Origin: DATGMB01 sp035293845
GTDB taxonomy: Bacteria; Acidobacteriota; Terriglobia; Bryobacterales; Bryobacteraceae
Length of the DNA stretch: 57,405 bases
Reading direction: 5' to 3'
Assembly: GCA_035293845.1 (NCBI GenBank)
Contig: DATGMB010000086.1
Coordinates: forward strand, 1-57,405
Below are positions 22,839-31,489 of the stretch, one piece after another. The notes under the pieces are model-generated. The model did not search any database, was not told the DNA's origin, and saw only the letters and a list, made by a program, of their open reading frames with translations. How positions within the stretch are numbered: the first letter of the stretch is position 1; each line of letters opens with the position of its first letter. A program made the translations under genes and the position numbers.

Positions 22839-25800
22839 TTAAAACTGAAACCGCAGCGAGAGCGCCACGATGCGCGCCGGGCGCGTGCCGGTGTAATTGC
22901 CGAGGCCCGAGGTCAGGTTGGTAATGGCGCCGGTTCTGGAGTTAAAGCGAATGCTCGAAGAAAGCGCATTGTACTCCGTGTGGTTGAAGGCGTTGTACGC
23001 TTCGCCGCGGAGCTGAAGCTGGCGCCGCTCGCCCAGACCGATGGGAACCTTCTTGGCCAGCGCCATATCCCAGTTCAAGTATCCCGGCCCCGTGAGGTAA
23101 CCCAGACCAGCGTTGCCGAATGTGCCAACGGCCGGCATCTGGAAGCACCCGGCGTTGAAGATCTGTGAAGTCCCGATCTTGCTGCCGCTGCGGGGATCGC
23201 AGATCAGATTCATGCGGGCGCTGTCGCCGGCGCTGCCGGTGCTGGAGCCGGTGATGTCGAGGGTGGGGCTCAGGCTGAAGCTCGGGGTCAGCGGCGCGCC
23301 GGTCGAGGCGCTGGTGATCCCGGAGATCGTCCAGCCGTTGACGAGGGCGCCCGCGGCTTTCGGCAAGTGGAGCAGCGGGAGGTCGTACGCGTAATTCACC
23401 GCGAGCACTTGAGCGCGATTGAAGCTGAGCGGCTGATAATTCCGCTGGCGCGGCGAAAAGTATGCCGAGACCGCGCCCGTTTCGCTGTTGGCTTCGCCCA
23501 GCGCTTTGGAGAATGTGTAGGACGCGCCGAACATCAGGCCGCGCGAAAAGCGCCGGTTCAGCGAGACCTGCAGCGAGTTGTAATTGGAGGTGGCGGCGAA
23601 CTCCTCGTACATCAGGTTGGACCAGCCGCGGTAGGGGACCAGGAAGGTCTCGGGCAGCGGCTTGCCGCTGAGCGTCGGGTCCTGGTTGGCGGCGGCGAAA
23701 TGCGCGCCGATCGGAACCGGATTGATGTTCCGCTCCCACAGCAGGTGGCGGGAGAAGCTGCCGACATAGGAAAGGTCGAGCACCGCGCCGAACCCGGCGG
23801 CCTGCTGTACTCCGAGGCTGTAGCTCACGGTCCGGGGCTGGGTCTGATTGCCGAGCAGGAACAGGATGGAGGACGGCCCCAGCAACTGGCCGGATTGCGT
23901 CAGGGTGCCGGCGTTGCCGTAATACGAGGTCGGGGTGTAGCTGATGTGCGGATTGCCGGACATGTTCATGCTGGGGTTGCCGTCGATGGTGTCCTGGAAC
24001 AGGCCGATGCCGCCGCGCAGGGCGGTGCGGCCGTTGCCGAAGACGTCCCACGCGAAGCCCAGGCGCGGTCCGGGCGTGATCGCCGGCGGCGAATAGAGCC
24101 CGTGCGGCACGCCGTTTTGCCCGCCGATCACCGCGCCATCGGCCGGGTTGCCGGTTCCCGGCACGAACAGGCCGATGTACGCCGCGGGATAGGTCTGGCC
24201 GGTGAGCGGATCTACGGCCACGCGCGCGCCGCCGGCCTTGGCCGGCTGGTACAGCAGGGGCGCCTGCGCCGGCGAATAGAGCGCGGGGTTGAACGCGGCG
24301 AAAGCATCGTGCTGGTCCGCCTGCGGCGTCACGTGATAGAAACGCACGCCGAGGTCCAGCGTGAGCCGCTTGGATACGCGCCAGTTGTCCTGGAAATAGA
24401 ATTCGAGATCGGTGAACCAGACGCGCTGGATGAGGCGGTCATTGGTCTCGGTGTAGTTATCGTAATAGCCGAGCAGGGCGTTGGCGTAGGAATCGCCGGT
24501 GTCGAACGGGTTGTTGGCGTCAGTCGAGAAGCTGTAGTTGCCGAGCCAGGTCGCGACCTCCTGGTCCTCGATCTTCTGATTGCGCTCGAAGTAAATGCCG
24601 GCTTTGAAGTTGTGGTTGCCTTTGATCTTGCTCAGATTGTCGGTGATGGTGTAGATGTTATTGGCGTTGTAATACGGCATGTCGTCCGGCGTGATGCTGG
24701 GGGTGTTGACGGGCGTGCCGCCGAAGGAGAGATCGGGGATGTAATTGGCCTGGTCGCCGAGGCTGTTGTCGATGGGAAACCATTTCGGGATGTTGCCCAT
24801 CCGGCTGCGGCTCCACTGGGCCGGGTCGACGGTGTACCAGTCCCACGTATTGAAGCTCTTGCCGAGCGAAAGCTCATTGACCACGGTCGGGCTGGCGGTC
24901 CAGGTCAGGTGGCCGGCGTAGCCGTGGCCGGGATTGGGATGGCTCACCTGTGGGCCGACGAAGTTGCTCACGTCGTGGTTATTCGTGAGCGTCTCGTCAT
25001 GGTCGTTGATATAGCGGAAATATGCGGAGAGCCGGTCGGTGAGATTGTAATCGACGCGTACCACGTCGTTGCGGCGGTTGTGCGAAGCGGACGGCGTGGC
25101 GGCGTAGTTTTCCTGGAAGATCAGGGACGGGTCGGCGGTCGGGTAATTCGGGGCGGGGAAGAAGCCCAGAACCGCCTGCCCGATGGGACTGATGCGGCTG
25201 GCCGGAATGAGATTGCCGGGGAATGGCTTTCCGGTCGTGGGATCGTTGATGACGATGAGGCTGCCGCCGGTGTCCAGGCTTTTGGAAAAATCGCCGTTCC
25301 GTTCGAGCGCGGTCGGCATGTTGCCGGTGGCCGGGCTCGAATTGACCTTCTGGCCGGTCCACTCCTCGGAAACGAAGAAGAAGAGCCTCCGTTTTGCGGT
25401 GTTGAAATGCCGCGGAACGTAGACCGGGCCGCCGATGGTGTAGCCTTCGACGCCGAGCCGGTAGGGCGCGCGCGGCAGGCCGTTCAGGTTGTTGGCCCAC
25501 AGGTTGGCGTTCATGCCCTCATTGCGGTGCTGCCACCAGCCGCTGCCGTGAAATTCCTGCGTCCCGCTCTTGGTGACGGCGCTGATGGTGCCGCCGCCGT
25601 TGCGGCCGAACTCCGCCTGGTAATTCGAAGTGAGCACGCGCACCTCGGCGATGGCGTCCATATTGGGCTCGTAGTGGAGGGTGGTGTTGGAGCCGGTATC
25701 CATGTCGGTGATGCCATCGACCGTGAAGTTCTTGGAGGCGTTGCGGCCGCCGTTGATGGTGATGCCGCTGAGCGCATTGGGGCTGGTGGCGTCGCGCCCG

Positions 25801-26288
25801 GTGCTCGTGTCGACCACGCCCGGCAGCGTGTACATCAGGCCGAAGAAGTCGCGGCCTTTGAGCGCGATCTGGTTCAGCTCGCGGCCGCTCACCAGCGCCG
25901 ATTTCTCGCTGCTCGCCGTGGCGACTGGTGTGGCGGCTGCTTCGACCGAGATGCTTTCCTGAAGCGAGCCGATTTCCATTTTGATTACGCCGAGGTCGCG
26001 CGTTTCGCTGGATGTCAGTTCGATATCGGCCAGGGAGAATGCCTTGAAACCCGGAGCGGCGATCGAGAGGCGGTAGCGGCCCGGCTGAACGACGGGAAAC
26101 CGGAAGAGGCCCAGCGTATTGCTGGTCGTGGCGAGGTTGCTCGAAATGGTCTGGCTGGCGAGCCGGACCTCCGCGTTCGGCACCGGCGAGCCGGATGGAT
26201 CGTTGACGGTCCCGAGCAGCGAACTGGTGACGGTTTGCGCCGCGGCGGCCGCCGCGAGCACGGGGAGAAGGATGCATCGGTAGCGCAT
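22839..26288 (-). CDS. TonB-dependent receptor-like outer membrane protein, Oar type
   Basis: 1149 aa. Signal peptide MRYRCILLPVLAAAAAAQ, then a carboxypeptidase-regulatory-like domain (SSLLGTVNDPSGSPVPNAEV to about residue 110). A plug-like region follows, with GRNASKNFTVDGITDMDTGS and AEFGRNGGGTISAVTKSGT, and then a long beta-barrel ending in an aromatic residue (ALSLRFQF). This is the architecture of acidobacterial Oar-like receptors, whose substrates are mostly oligosaccharides or unknown. The ATG at 26288 is fixed by TGGAGG upstream and by the signal peptide; the frame is open to 26384. It converges on the LMF gene with a ten-base gap. Confidence 0.92.
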   Translation of the reverse strand: MRYRCILLPVLAAAAAAQTVTSSLLGTVNDPSGSPVPNAEVRLASQTISSNLATTSNTLGLFRFPVVQPGRYRLSIAAPGFKAFSLADIELTSSETRDLGVIKMEIGSLQESISVEAAATPVATASSEKSALVSGRELNQIALKGRDFFGLMYTLPGVVDTSTGRDATSPNALSGITINGGRNASKNFTVDGITDMDTGSNTTLHYEPNMDAIAEVRVLTSNYQAEFGRNGGGTISAVTKSGTQEFHGSGWWQHRNEGMNANLWANNLNGLPRAPYRLGVEGYTIGGPVYVPRHFNTAKRRLFFFVSEEWTGQKVNSSPATGNMPTALERNGDFSKSLDTGGSLIVINDPTTGKPFPGNLIPASRISPIGQAVLGFFPAPNYPTADPSLIFQENYAATPSASHNRRNDVVRVDYNLTDRLSAYFRYINDHDETLTNNHDVSNFVGPQVSHPNPGHGYAGHLTWTASPTVVNELSLGKSFNTWDWYTVDPAQWSRSRMGNIPKWFPIDNSLGDQANYIPDLSFGGTPVNTPSITPDDMPYYNANNIYTITDNLSKIKGNHNFKAGIYFERNQKIEDQEVATWLGNYSFSTDANNPFDTGDSYANALLGYYDNYTETNDRLIQRVWFTDLEFYFQDNWRVSKRLTLDLGVRFYHVTPQADQHDAFAAFNPALYSPAQAPLLYQPAKAGGARVAVDPLTGQTYPAAYIGLFVPGTGNPADGAVIGGQNGVPHGLYSPPAITPGPRLGFAWDVFGNGRTALRGGIGLFQDTIDGNPSMNMSGNPHISYTPTSYYGNAGTLTQSGQLLGPSSILFLLGNQTQPRTVSYSLGVQQAAGFGAVLDLSYVGSFSRHLLWERNINPVPIGAHFAAANQDPTLSGKPLPETFLVPYRGWSNLMYEEFAATSNYNSLQVSLNRRFSRGLMFGASYTFSKALGEANSETGAVSAYFSPRQRNYQPLSFNRAQVLAVNYAYDLPLLHLPKAAGALVNGWTISGITSASTGAPLTPSFSLSPTLDITGSSTGSAGDSARMNLICDPRSGSKIGTSQIFNAGCFQMPAVGTFGNAGLGYLTGPGYLNWDMALAKKVPIGLGERRQLQLRGEAYNAFNHTEYNALSSSIRFNSRTGAITNLTSGLGNYTGTRPARIVALSLRFQF

Positions 26289-26425
26289 GAAGCCTCCAGG
26301 TACGGCAGCCTGAATTCTTTGCCGTCCCTGTATATCACGCGCTGCCGCCGATTGCCAGAGGGACCGTTGCGGAGCCCGCCGCACGCTCGCGCCGCGGAGC
26401 GGCTCCGGCCGCGCTATCGTGAGGT

Positions 26426-26941
26426 ATGACGGAATCGAGCACGCTGCAGGAGCTGGGCGCGCATCTGGCGGCGCTCACGGAGTCGGTCGAGGCGCGGGCC
26501 GCCGTGATGAGTGAAAGCGAATGGCGCCAGCCGTATGCGCCGGGCAAGTGGACCCGTGCCGAGACTCTGGGCCATCTGGTGGATTCGGCGGCGCAGAATC
26601 ATCAGCGCATCGCCCGCGCCATGCACTCGGACTCGCTGGCGGCGAGCGGCTACGACGGCGCCGCGCAGGTGCGAGCGCAGCGGTACGCCGAGGCCCCATT
26701 GGCCTTGCTGCTTGATTCGTGGGCGGGGCAGAACCGGCTGCTGGGCTTCGTGCTGGCGCAGATCCCGCCGGCGAAGGAGGAGACCCCGTGCTCGGTCGGG
26801 TCCGCTCCGGCGATGAGCCTGCGGGATCTCGCGTTCGATTACGTGGCGCACCTGGAACACCACTTGCGCCAGATCTTCGGGAACGAGGCGATCGCGTATT
26901 CCGGGCTGGCGCGGCGGACGGCGGCGGGGCGGAAGCCGTAG
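26426..26941 (+). CDS. DinB-like four-helix metalloprotein
   Basis: 171 aa. WTRAETLGHLVDSAAQNHQR and FDYVAHLEHHLRQIF place His residues on helices 2 and 4 in the DinB/DUF664 pattern, a metal-binding helical bundle seen in thiol-dependent S-transferases and in DinB proteins. The substrate is unknown. TATCGT ends five bases before the ATG and the GAGG lies too close to act as a normal ribosome site. Confidence 0.85.
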   Translation: MTESSTLQELGAHLAALTESVEARAAVMSESEWRQPYAPGKWTRAETLGHLVDSAAQNHQRIARAMHSDSLAASGYDGAAQVRAQRYAEAPLALLLDSWAGQNRLLGFVLAQIPPAKEETPCSVGSAPAMSLRDLAFDYVAHLEHHLRQIFGNEAIAYSGLARRTAAGRKP

Positions 26942-26950
26942 CGGCGCGAT

Positions 26951-27343
26951 CTAGTTCGCTTTCTTCAGCTCGACCACCATTACCTCGATCGGCTTCGACC
27001 CGATATTCTGGTCCGCGTGCCGCTTGAGGCCTTCAGAGGCGGGCAGCCAGTAGGCTTTGCCCGTTTCCCAAGGGTGCAGTTCGGAGGTGTGGTCCTCATT
27101 GATGACTTTCATCGTTCCGCCGGCGAGCGCGATGATGACGCGCGGATGCTGGTGGGTGTGCATCGTCAATGGCGCGTTCGGGGGGATGAGCGACTTCCAG
27201 ACGGCCACCTCGTCATTTTCAAACTGAAGGACGCGCTGCGGGCCGCCGGGAAAGGTCTTGCTGTCTTGCGAAGTCAGGGTTTGGCAGGCCGCCATGAGGA
27301 GCAGCCCGAGCATGAGCGCGGTACGGAACGTCGAATTCTCCAT
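26951..27343 (-). CDS. cupin-domain lipoprotein
   Basis: 130 aa. The N-terminus MENSTFRTALMLGLLLMAAC ends in an L-M-A-A-C lipobox (Cys20), so it is probably anchored in a membrane facing the periplasm. A single cupin barrel follows: PLTMHTHQHPRVIIALAGG, then LHPWETGKAYWLPASE and LKRHADQNIG, with three His available for a metal. Its function is unknown; periplasmic small-molecule binding or oxygenase-like chemistry is possible. It is divergent from the permease gene, with a 57-base gap. Confidence 0.85.
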   Translation of the reverse strand: MENSTFRTALMLGLLLMAACQTLTSQDSKTFPGGPQRVLQFENDEVAVWKSLIPPNAPLTMHTHQHPRVIIALAGGTMKVINEDHTSELHPWETGKAYWLPASEGLKRHADQNIGSKPIEVMVVELKKAN

Positions 27344-27400
27344 AGCGCCCCATCATAGCGGCTTTCGGAACTATTCCGCCGGTTGCCCGTATATGTGCTT

Positions 27401-29893
27401 ATGCGATTCGTGGCCGACCTCCGCTTTGCTGCCCGCGCCTTGGCCAAATCTCCCGGCTTCGGCTTGATCGCGATTGTTTCGCTCGCCCTGGGCATCGGCG
27501 CCAATACCGCGATGTTCAGCTACGTGGATGCCGTGCTGCTCCGGCCGCTGCCTGTCCCCGAGTCCGGGCGGATCGTCGAGGTTGCGGCGACCACGCCCGA
27601 TGTCCGCCTGGGGCGCGTGTCGTATGCCGACTACGTCGATCTTCGCGATCGCGCCAAGACCCTGCAGGCGCTGGCGTCGTATGAGTTCTTCACCGCCGGA
27701 ATCGCCGCCCACTCGAACCAGGTGCCGAGGTATACGCTCGATGCCGCCGTGAGTGGGAACTTTTTCAGCGGGCTGCGTATCCGGCCGGTCCTCGGCCGCG
27801 GTATCCGGCCGGACGAGGACGCGGTCGAGGGACGCGATGCGGTCGCGGTCATCAGCTATGAGATGTGGGACCGCGACTTCGCGCGCGACCGTTCCGTCGT
27901 CGGACGCCAGATCCGCGTGAATGGCGCTCCGTTCACCGTGGTCGGGGTGGCGCCCCGGAATTTCACGGGGCCGGAGGCGTTCGTAACCCCGGAAGTTTAC
28001 ATTCCGATGCACAGCTACCGGCTGGCGATGCCGGCCACGGGCGCGGACCATCTGACTGCCCGGAACTGGCGCGGGTCGACTCTGTTGGGGCGCCTCAATC
28101 CGGGGGTCACCGTGGCACAGGCCCAGGCGGAGTTGCGGACCATCGCGCGGGGCCTCGCGGCGCAGTACCCCGAGACCAACCGCGATCGAACCTTCACGGT
28201 GCTGGATTACGTGCGCGCCCGTTTTGAGAATGACTCCGTGGACGGGCTGCTGTCGCTGACGCTGCTCGCGATCACGGGCCTGGTGCTGCTGATCGCGTGC
28301 GCCAACGTGGCGAACCTGCTGCTCGGGCGCGGCACGGCGCGCGCCAGGGAGATCGCGATCCGGCTGGCGGTGGGGGCCTCGCGCGGCGCACTGGTGCGGC
28401 AACTCCTGACGGAGAGTCTTCTGCTGGCCGGGCTGGGAGGGCTGGCGGGAATCGGCCTGGGGTACCTGGGCGTGAGTTTCCTCTCATCGATCCCGATCCC
28501 CTCGGATTTCCCGATCACACTCGGCCTGCAGATGGACACGCGGCTGCTGGCGTTCAGCGTGCTGCTGTCGCTCGCCGCGGCCGTGGCGTTCGGCCTGGCG
28601 CCGGCGTTGCGCGCGACGCGCCACGATCTCGCATCCACGATCAAAACCAGCGATAGCGGCCCGGCGCGGTTCTCGATCCTCCGCGGGTTGATCTCCGGGC
28701 GCAATGTGCTGGTGACGGCCCAACTCGCCCTTTCGGTGGTGCTGCTGGTGATTTCCGCGGACTGCATTCGCGCATTCCAGGCGGCGTGGCGCGCCGATCC
28801 GGGATTCCGCCTGGATCATACGCTGTTCTTTTCCCTCGACACCGGGATCCAGCGCTATGACGAAGCCAGGACGCGGGACTTCTATAAGAAGTTGACAGAT
28901 GGGCTGCGCGATTCCGCCGGCGTGACCGAGGTATGTATGTCTTCGTCGATTCCCTTGAGCACCAACCAGCGCACGCGCCGTTACTTCGCGGAAGGCGAGC
29001 AGCCGGGCGCGTCCGGTAAAGCATCGGGATTTTCGTTTAAGGAGGCGCCGACGGCATTTTCGTATCGGGTCGACGGCCGCTACTTCCGCCTGATGGAGAC
29101 GAAGATTCTGCGCGGCCGCGGCCTCGATTCGAGTGACACGGCAAAGTCGCCGCGGGTGGCGGTGATCAACGAACTCCTCGCGCGGAAGCTGTTTGCCAAC
29201 GCCGATCCGCTCGGCCGCCGCATCCGATTGGACAGGGCGGACGGTCCCGAGTTTCAGGTGGTGGGCGTCGCCAGGGAAGGGATCTACAGCTATTGGGCCG
29301 AGCCCGCGCAGGAAGCCGTCTGGACGCCGTTCTCGCAGGATTACAGCTCGCAGATGTACGTGATGGTGCGAACCGTCCCGGACCCTGCTTCGTTGGCCGC
29401 TCTGGTTCGCCAGCAGGTTCGGGCGCTCGATCCCGACATGCCGATCTTCCGCATCAGCACCATGGCGGCATTCTTTCACGACCGCGCGATGCTGGGTCCG
29501 AGGTTGATCGCGCAGATCGTGACGGCGATGGGAGCGATGGGGCTGGTGATGGCGGTGATCGGGCTCTACGGCCTGGTGGCCTATGCCGTCAGCAGGAGGA
29601 CGCGGGAGATTGGAATTCGCCTCGCGATCGGCGCGACCCCTACTCGCGTCATGCGGATGATCTTGAAACAGGGCGCGGTTCTCGCCGGGGTTGGCGTGGC
29701 GATCGGGCTGGCTCTGGCGATTCCGATTGCACGCGGCGCGCTGCCGCAATTCATGGTGGGAAGCGATCCCCTGGCCCTGATGGTGTTACTCGGCGTTCCG
29801 GCGATTCTGGCGGGCGTAACGATGGCCGCGTGCTGCATTCCGGCCCGGCACGCCGCCAGGATCGACGCCGTACGGGCCCTTCGGCAGGAGTAA
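27401..29893 (+). CDS. FtsX/MacB-like ABC permease (duplicated, acidobacterial type)
   Basis: About 830 aa. DLRFAARALAKSPGFGLIAI is the permease prefix and first helix. A MacB-like periplasmic domain (about 50-230) follows, then an FtsX block (ALTLLAITGLVLLIACANVA-like, LGRGTARAREIAIRLAVGAS), a second periplasmic domain and a second FtsX block (AVSRRTREIGIRLAIGATPT). The final helices end near CIPARHAARIDAVRAL. No ATPase gene is adjacent; such stand-alone permeases are abundant in Acidobacteria and their cargo is unknown. The ATG at 27401 gives the family N-terminus; a TTG at 27383 is also in frame. Confidence 0.92.
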   Translation: MRFVADLRFAARALAKSPGFGLIAIVSLALGIGANTAMFSYVDAVLLRPLPVPESGRIVEVAATTPDVRLGRVSYADYVDLRDRAKTLQALASYEFFTAGIAAHSNQVPRYTLDAAVSGNFFSGLRIRPVLGRGIRPDEDAVEGRDAVAVISYEMWDRDFARDRSVVGRQIRVNGAPFTVVGVAPRNFTGPEAFVTPEVYIPMHSYRLAMPATGADHLTARNWRGSTLLGRLNPGVTVAQAQAELRTIARGLAAQYPETNRDRTFTVLDYVRARFENDSVDGLLSLTLLAITGLVLLIACANVANLLLGRGTARAREIAIRLAVGASRGALVRQLLTESLLLAGLGGLAGIGLGYLGVSFLSSIPIPSDFPITLGLQMDTRLLAFSVLLSLAAAVAFGLAPALRATRHDLASTIKTSDSGPARFSILRGLISGRNVLVTAQLALSVVLLVISADCIRAFQAAWRADPGFRLDHTLFFSLDTGIQRYDEARTRDFYKKLTDGLRDSAGVTEVCMSSSIPLSTNQRTRRYFAEGEQPGASGKASGFSFKEAPTAFSYRVDGRYFRLMETKILRGRGLDSSDTAKSPRVAVINELLARKLFANADPLGRRIRLDRADGPEFQVVGVAREGIYSYWAEPAQEAVWTPFSQDYSSQMYVMVRTVPDPASLAALVRQQVRALDPDMPIFRISTMAAFFHDRAMLGPRLIAQIVTAMGAMGLVMAVIGLYGLVAYAVSRRTREIGIRLAIGATPTRVMRMILKQGAVLAGVGVAIGLALAIPIARGALPQFMVGSDPLALMVLLGVPAILAGVTMAACCIPARHAARIDAVRALRQE

Positions 29894-30058
29894 TTCCTTG
29901 CGCTCAGTTAGGGGACGGGCCGCCGCGATGTAAGGCCGGCAGGGGACTGTGCGGGTCAAACCGATTTCCCGCGATGTTCGTATCTGTTTCAGAGCGGCAG
30001 GCGACTCGAGGAGGTAGCGCGTGGGGGCATGGAGTAGCACAAGGTTGCCGCCTGCGGC

Positions 30059-30064
30059 TATAAT
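30059..30064 (+). promoter_or_regulatory. -10 box upstream of the ECF sigma gene
   Basis: A perfect TATAAT preceded by the small palindrome GCCG-CCTG-CGGC (30047-30058), 31 bases before the sigma factor ATG. No matching -35 hexamer is seen. The rest of the 202-base gap 29894-30095 shows nothing I can name. Confidence 0.45.
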
Positions 30065-30095
30065 CCATCAGTCGATCCGCGGACCCGGTATTGCC

Positions 30096-30680
30096 ATGCT
30101 TCCGCTGATTCTCGCAGTTCTGGCGCAGGGCGATGGCGACCTGCTCGAGCGGCTGCAGCGCCGCGACGGGCAGGCTCTGGCCGAACTGTATGACCGGTAC
30201 GGCGGCATGGTGTACCGGCTGATTTTGCGCATCGTGCGGGACAGCGGGATCGCCGAGGACCTGGTGCAGGAGACTTTCCTGCGGGTCTGGAACCGGGCCG
30301 GGGGATTCGATTCCGAGCGCGGCGCGGTGGGTCCGTGGCTGTTGGCCGTCGCGCGGAACCGGGCGATCGATTATGTCCGGGCGGCGGCGCGGCGGGGCGA
30401 TGCCGCCATGGGCTTGAACGAAACCGAGCATCCGGCGCTGTTTGCGGACTTTGCGGCGGAAGAGCTGGATCTGGACCGGGCGCGGCAGGTGAAGCGGGCA
30501 CTCGAAGCGCTGGAGGCACAGCAGCGCGAAATCATCGAGCTGGCATATTTCGACGGCATGTCGCAGACGGAAATCGCCGCGCGGCTGGGGCAGCCGCTGG
30601 GCACAGTGAAAACCTGGATGCGGAGGGCGCTGCAGCAGATGCGGGCGAGCCTCGGATGGGAAGGCGCGGTGAACGCATGA
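30096..30680 (+). CDS. ECF-type sigma-70 factor (SigK-like)
   Basis: 194 aa. Region 2: LAELYDRYGGMVYRLILRIV, DSGIAEDLVQETFLRVW and GPWLLAVARNRAIDYVRA. Region 4: LEAQQREIIELAYFDGMSQT, then EIAARLGQPLGTVKTWMRRA. This is a complete ECF sigma factor. I chose the ATG at 30096 because region 2 starts shortly after it; the upstream open frame is not family-like. The stop overlaps the anti-sigma start (ATGA), so the two are made together and the sigma factor is probably held inactive by its neighbour. Confidence 0.93.
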   Translation: MLPLILAVLAQGDGDLLERLQRRDGQALAELYDRYGGMVYRLILRIVRDSGIAEDLVQETFLRVWNRAGGFDSERGAVGPWLLAVARNRAIDYVRAAARRGDAAMGLNETEHPALFADFAAEELDLDRARQVKRALEALEAQQREIIELAYFDGMSQTEIAARLGQPLGTVKTWMRRALQQMRASLGWEGAVNA

Positions 30681-31408
30681 GGTGCGAGGAACTGCGGCCG
30701 GATTATGTGCTGTACGCGCTGGGAACGCTGGAGGACCCGGAGCGTAGCGAATTGCGCTCGCATCTAGGCAGCGGGTGCAAGAATTGCGCGGCCGGGGTGC
30801 GGGAGGCGCGAGCTTTGGTTTATTCGATGGGCGCCGCTCTCGACGGCCCCGCGCCGCCGCGCCGGTTGCGAGCGCGCGTCCTGGCGGCGGCCGGCGCTGA
30901 CAGGCCGAAGCGCTGGAGGTGGGCTGCGGGATGGGCTGCCGCATGCGCCGCGGTTCTGATTGGGGCGGCGCTGCTCGATTACCAGGACCGGCGCTTTGCG
31001 GGCGACCTGGCGCGGGTCCGCGAGGAACTCGGCCGGAGTTCCGCCCAGACGGCCGCGCTGCGCGAGGCGCTCGATCTGATCCAGGCGCCGGAAACACGCG
31101 TGGTGACGTTCGGAAGCGGCGAAACGCAACCGCCGCGCGGGAGGGTCTTCGTCCATCCCACGGGTGTGGTGCTGGTGGCATCGCATCTTCCCGCACCGCC
31201 GCCGGGCAAGGTTTACGAGATGTGGGTCATTCGCGGCGGCAGGCCGCAACCCGCGGGCCTGTTCCAATCGGACCGGCAGGGAAATGCGATTCACTTATAC
31301 CGGCCCTCCGCGCCCGTGGCGCCGAGCGACGTGGTCGCGGTAACTGTGGAGCCCGCGAACGGCTCCAGCGCGCCGACATCCGCTCCCCTCTTCGCCGCGC
31401 CGCTATAA
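30677..31408 (+). CDS. RskA-like anti-sigma factor
   Basis: 243 aa. A zinc-finger-type anti-sigma domain comes first (LYALGTLEDPERSELRSHLG, then GCKNCAAGV, with His and two Cys). One membrane helix follows (WAAGWAAACAAVLIGAALL, about residues 76-96), then a heptad-rich stalk. The periplasmic RskA C-domain ends it (VFVHPTGVVLVASHLPAPPP, then GKVYEMWVIRGGRPQPAGLF). It should bind the ECF factor in the cytoplasm and release it on a periplasmic signal. The spacing H-x4-C-x2-C is one residue longer than the classical ZAS motif. Confidence 0.9.
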   Translation: MRCEELRPDYVLYALGTLEDPERSELRSHLGSGCKNCAAGVREARALVYSMGAALDGPAPPRRLRARVLAAAGADRPKRWRWAAGWAAACAAVLIGAALLDYQDRRFAGDLARVREELGRSSAQTAALREALDLIQAPETRVVTFGSGETQPPRGRVFVHPTGVVLVASHLPAPPPGKVYEMWVIRGGRPQPAGLFQSDRQGNAIHLYRPSAPVAPSDVVAVTVEPANGSSAPTSAPLFAAPL

Positions 31409-31489
31409 ATTTCTTCCGCGCGAAATCCGATTCTCTCCGCCCGTCGTACTTACCACAGGAAAAACACCTCACCCACGGAGAGAAATCCG

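Noticed and set aside
23367..26429. A 1020-codon open frame on the plus strand
   Set aside because: It lies antisense to the large receptor gene, whose signal peptide, domains and ribosome site are convincing. Long antisense frames are expected at this GC content.
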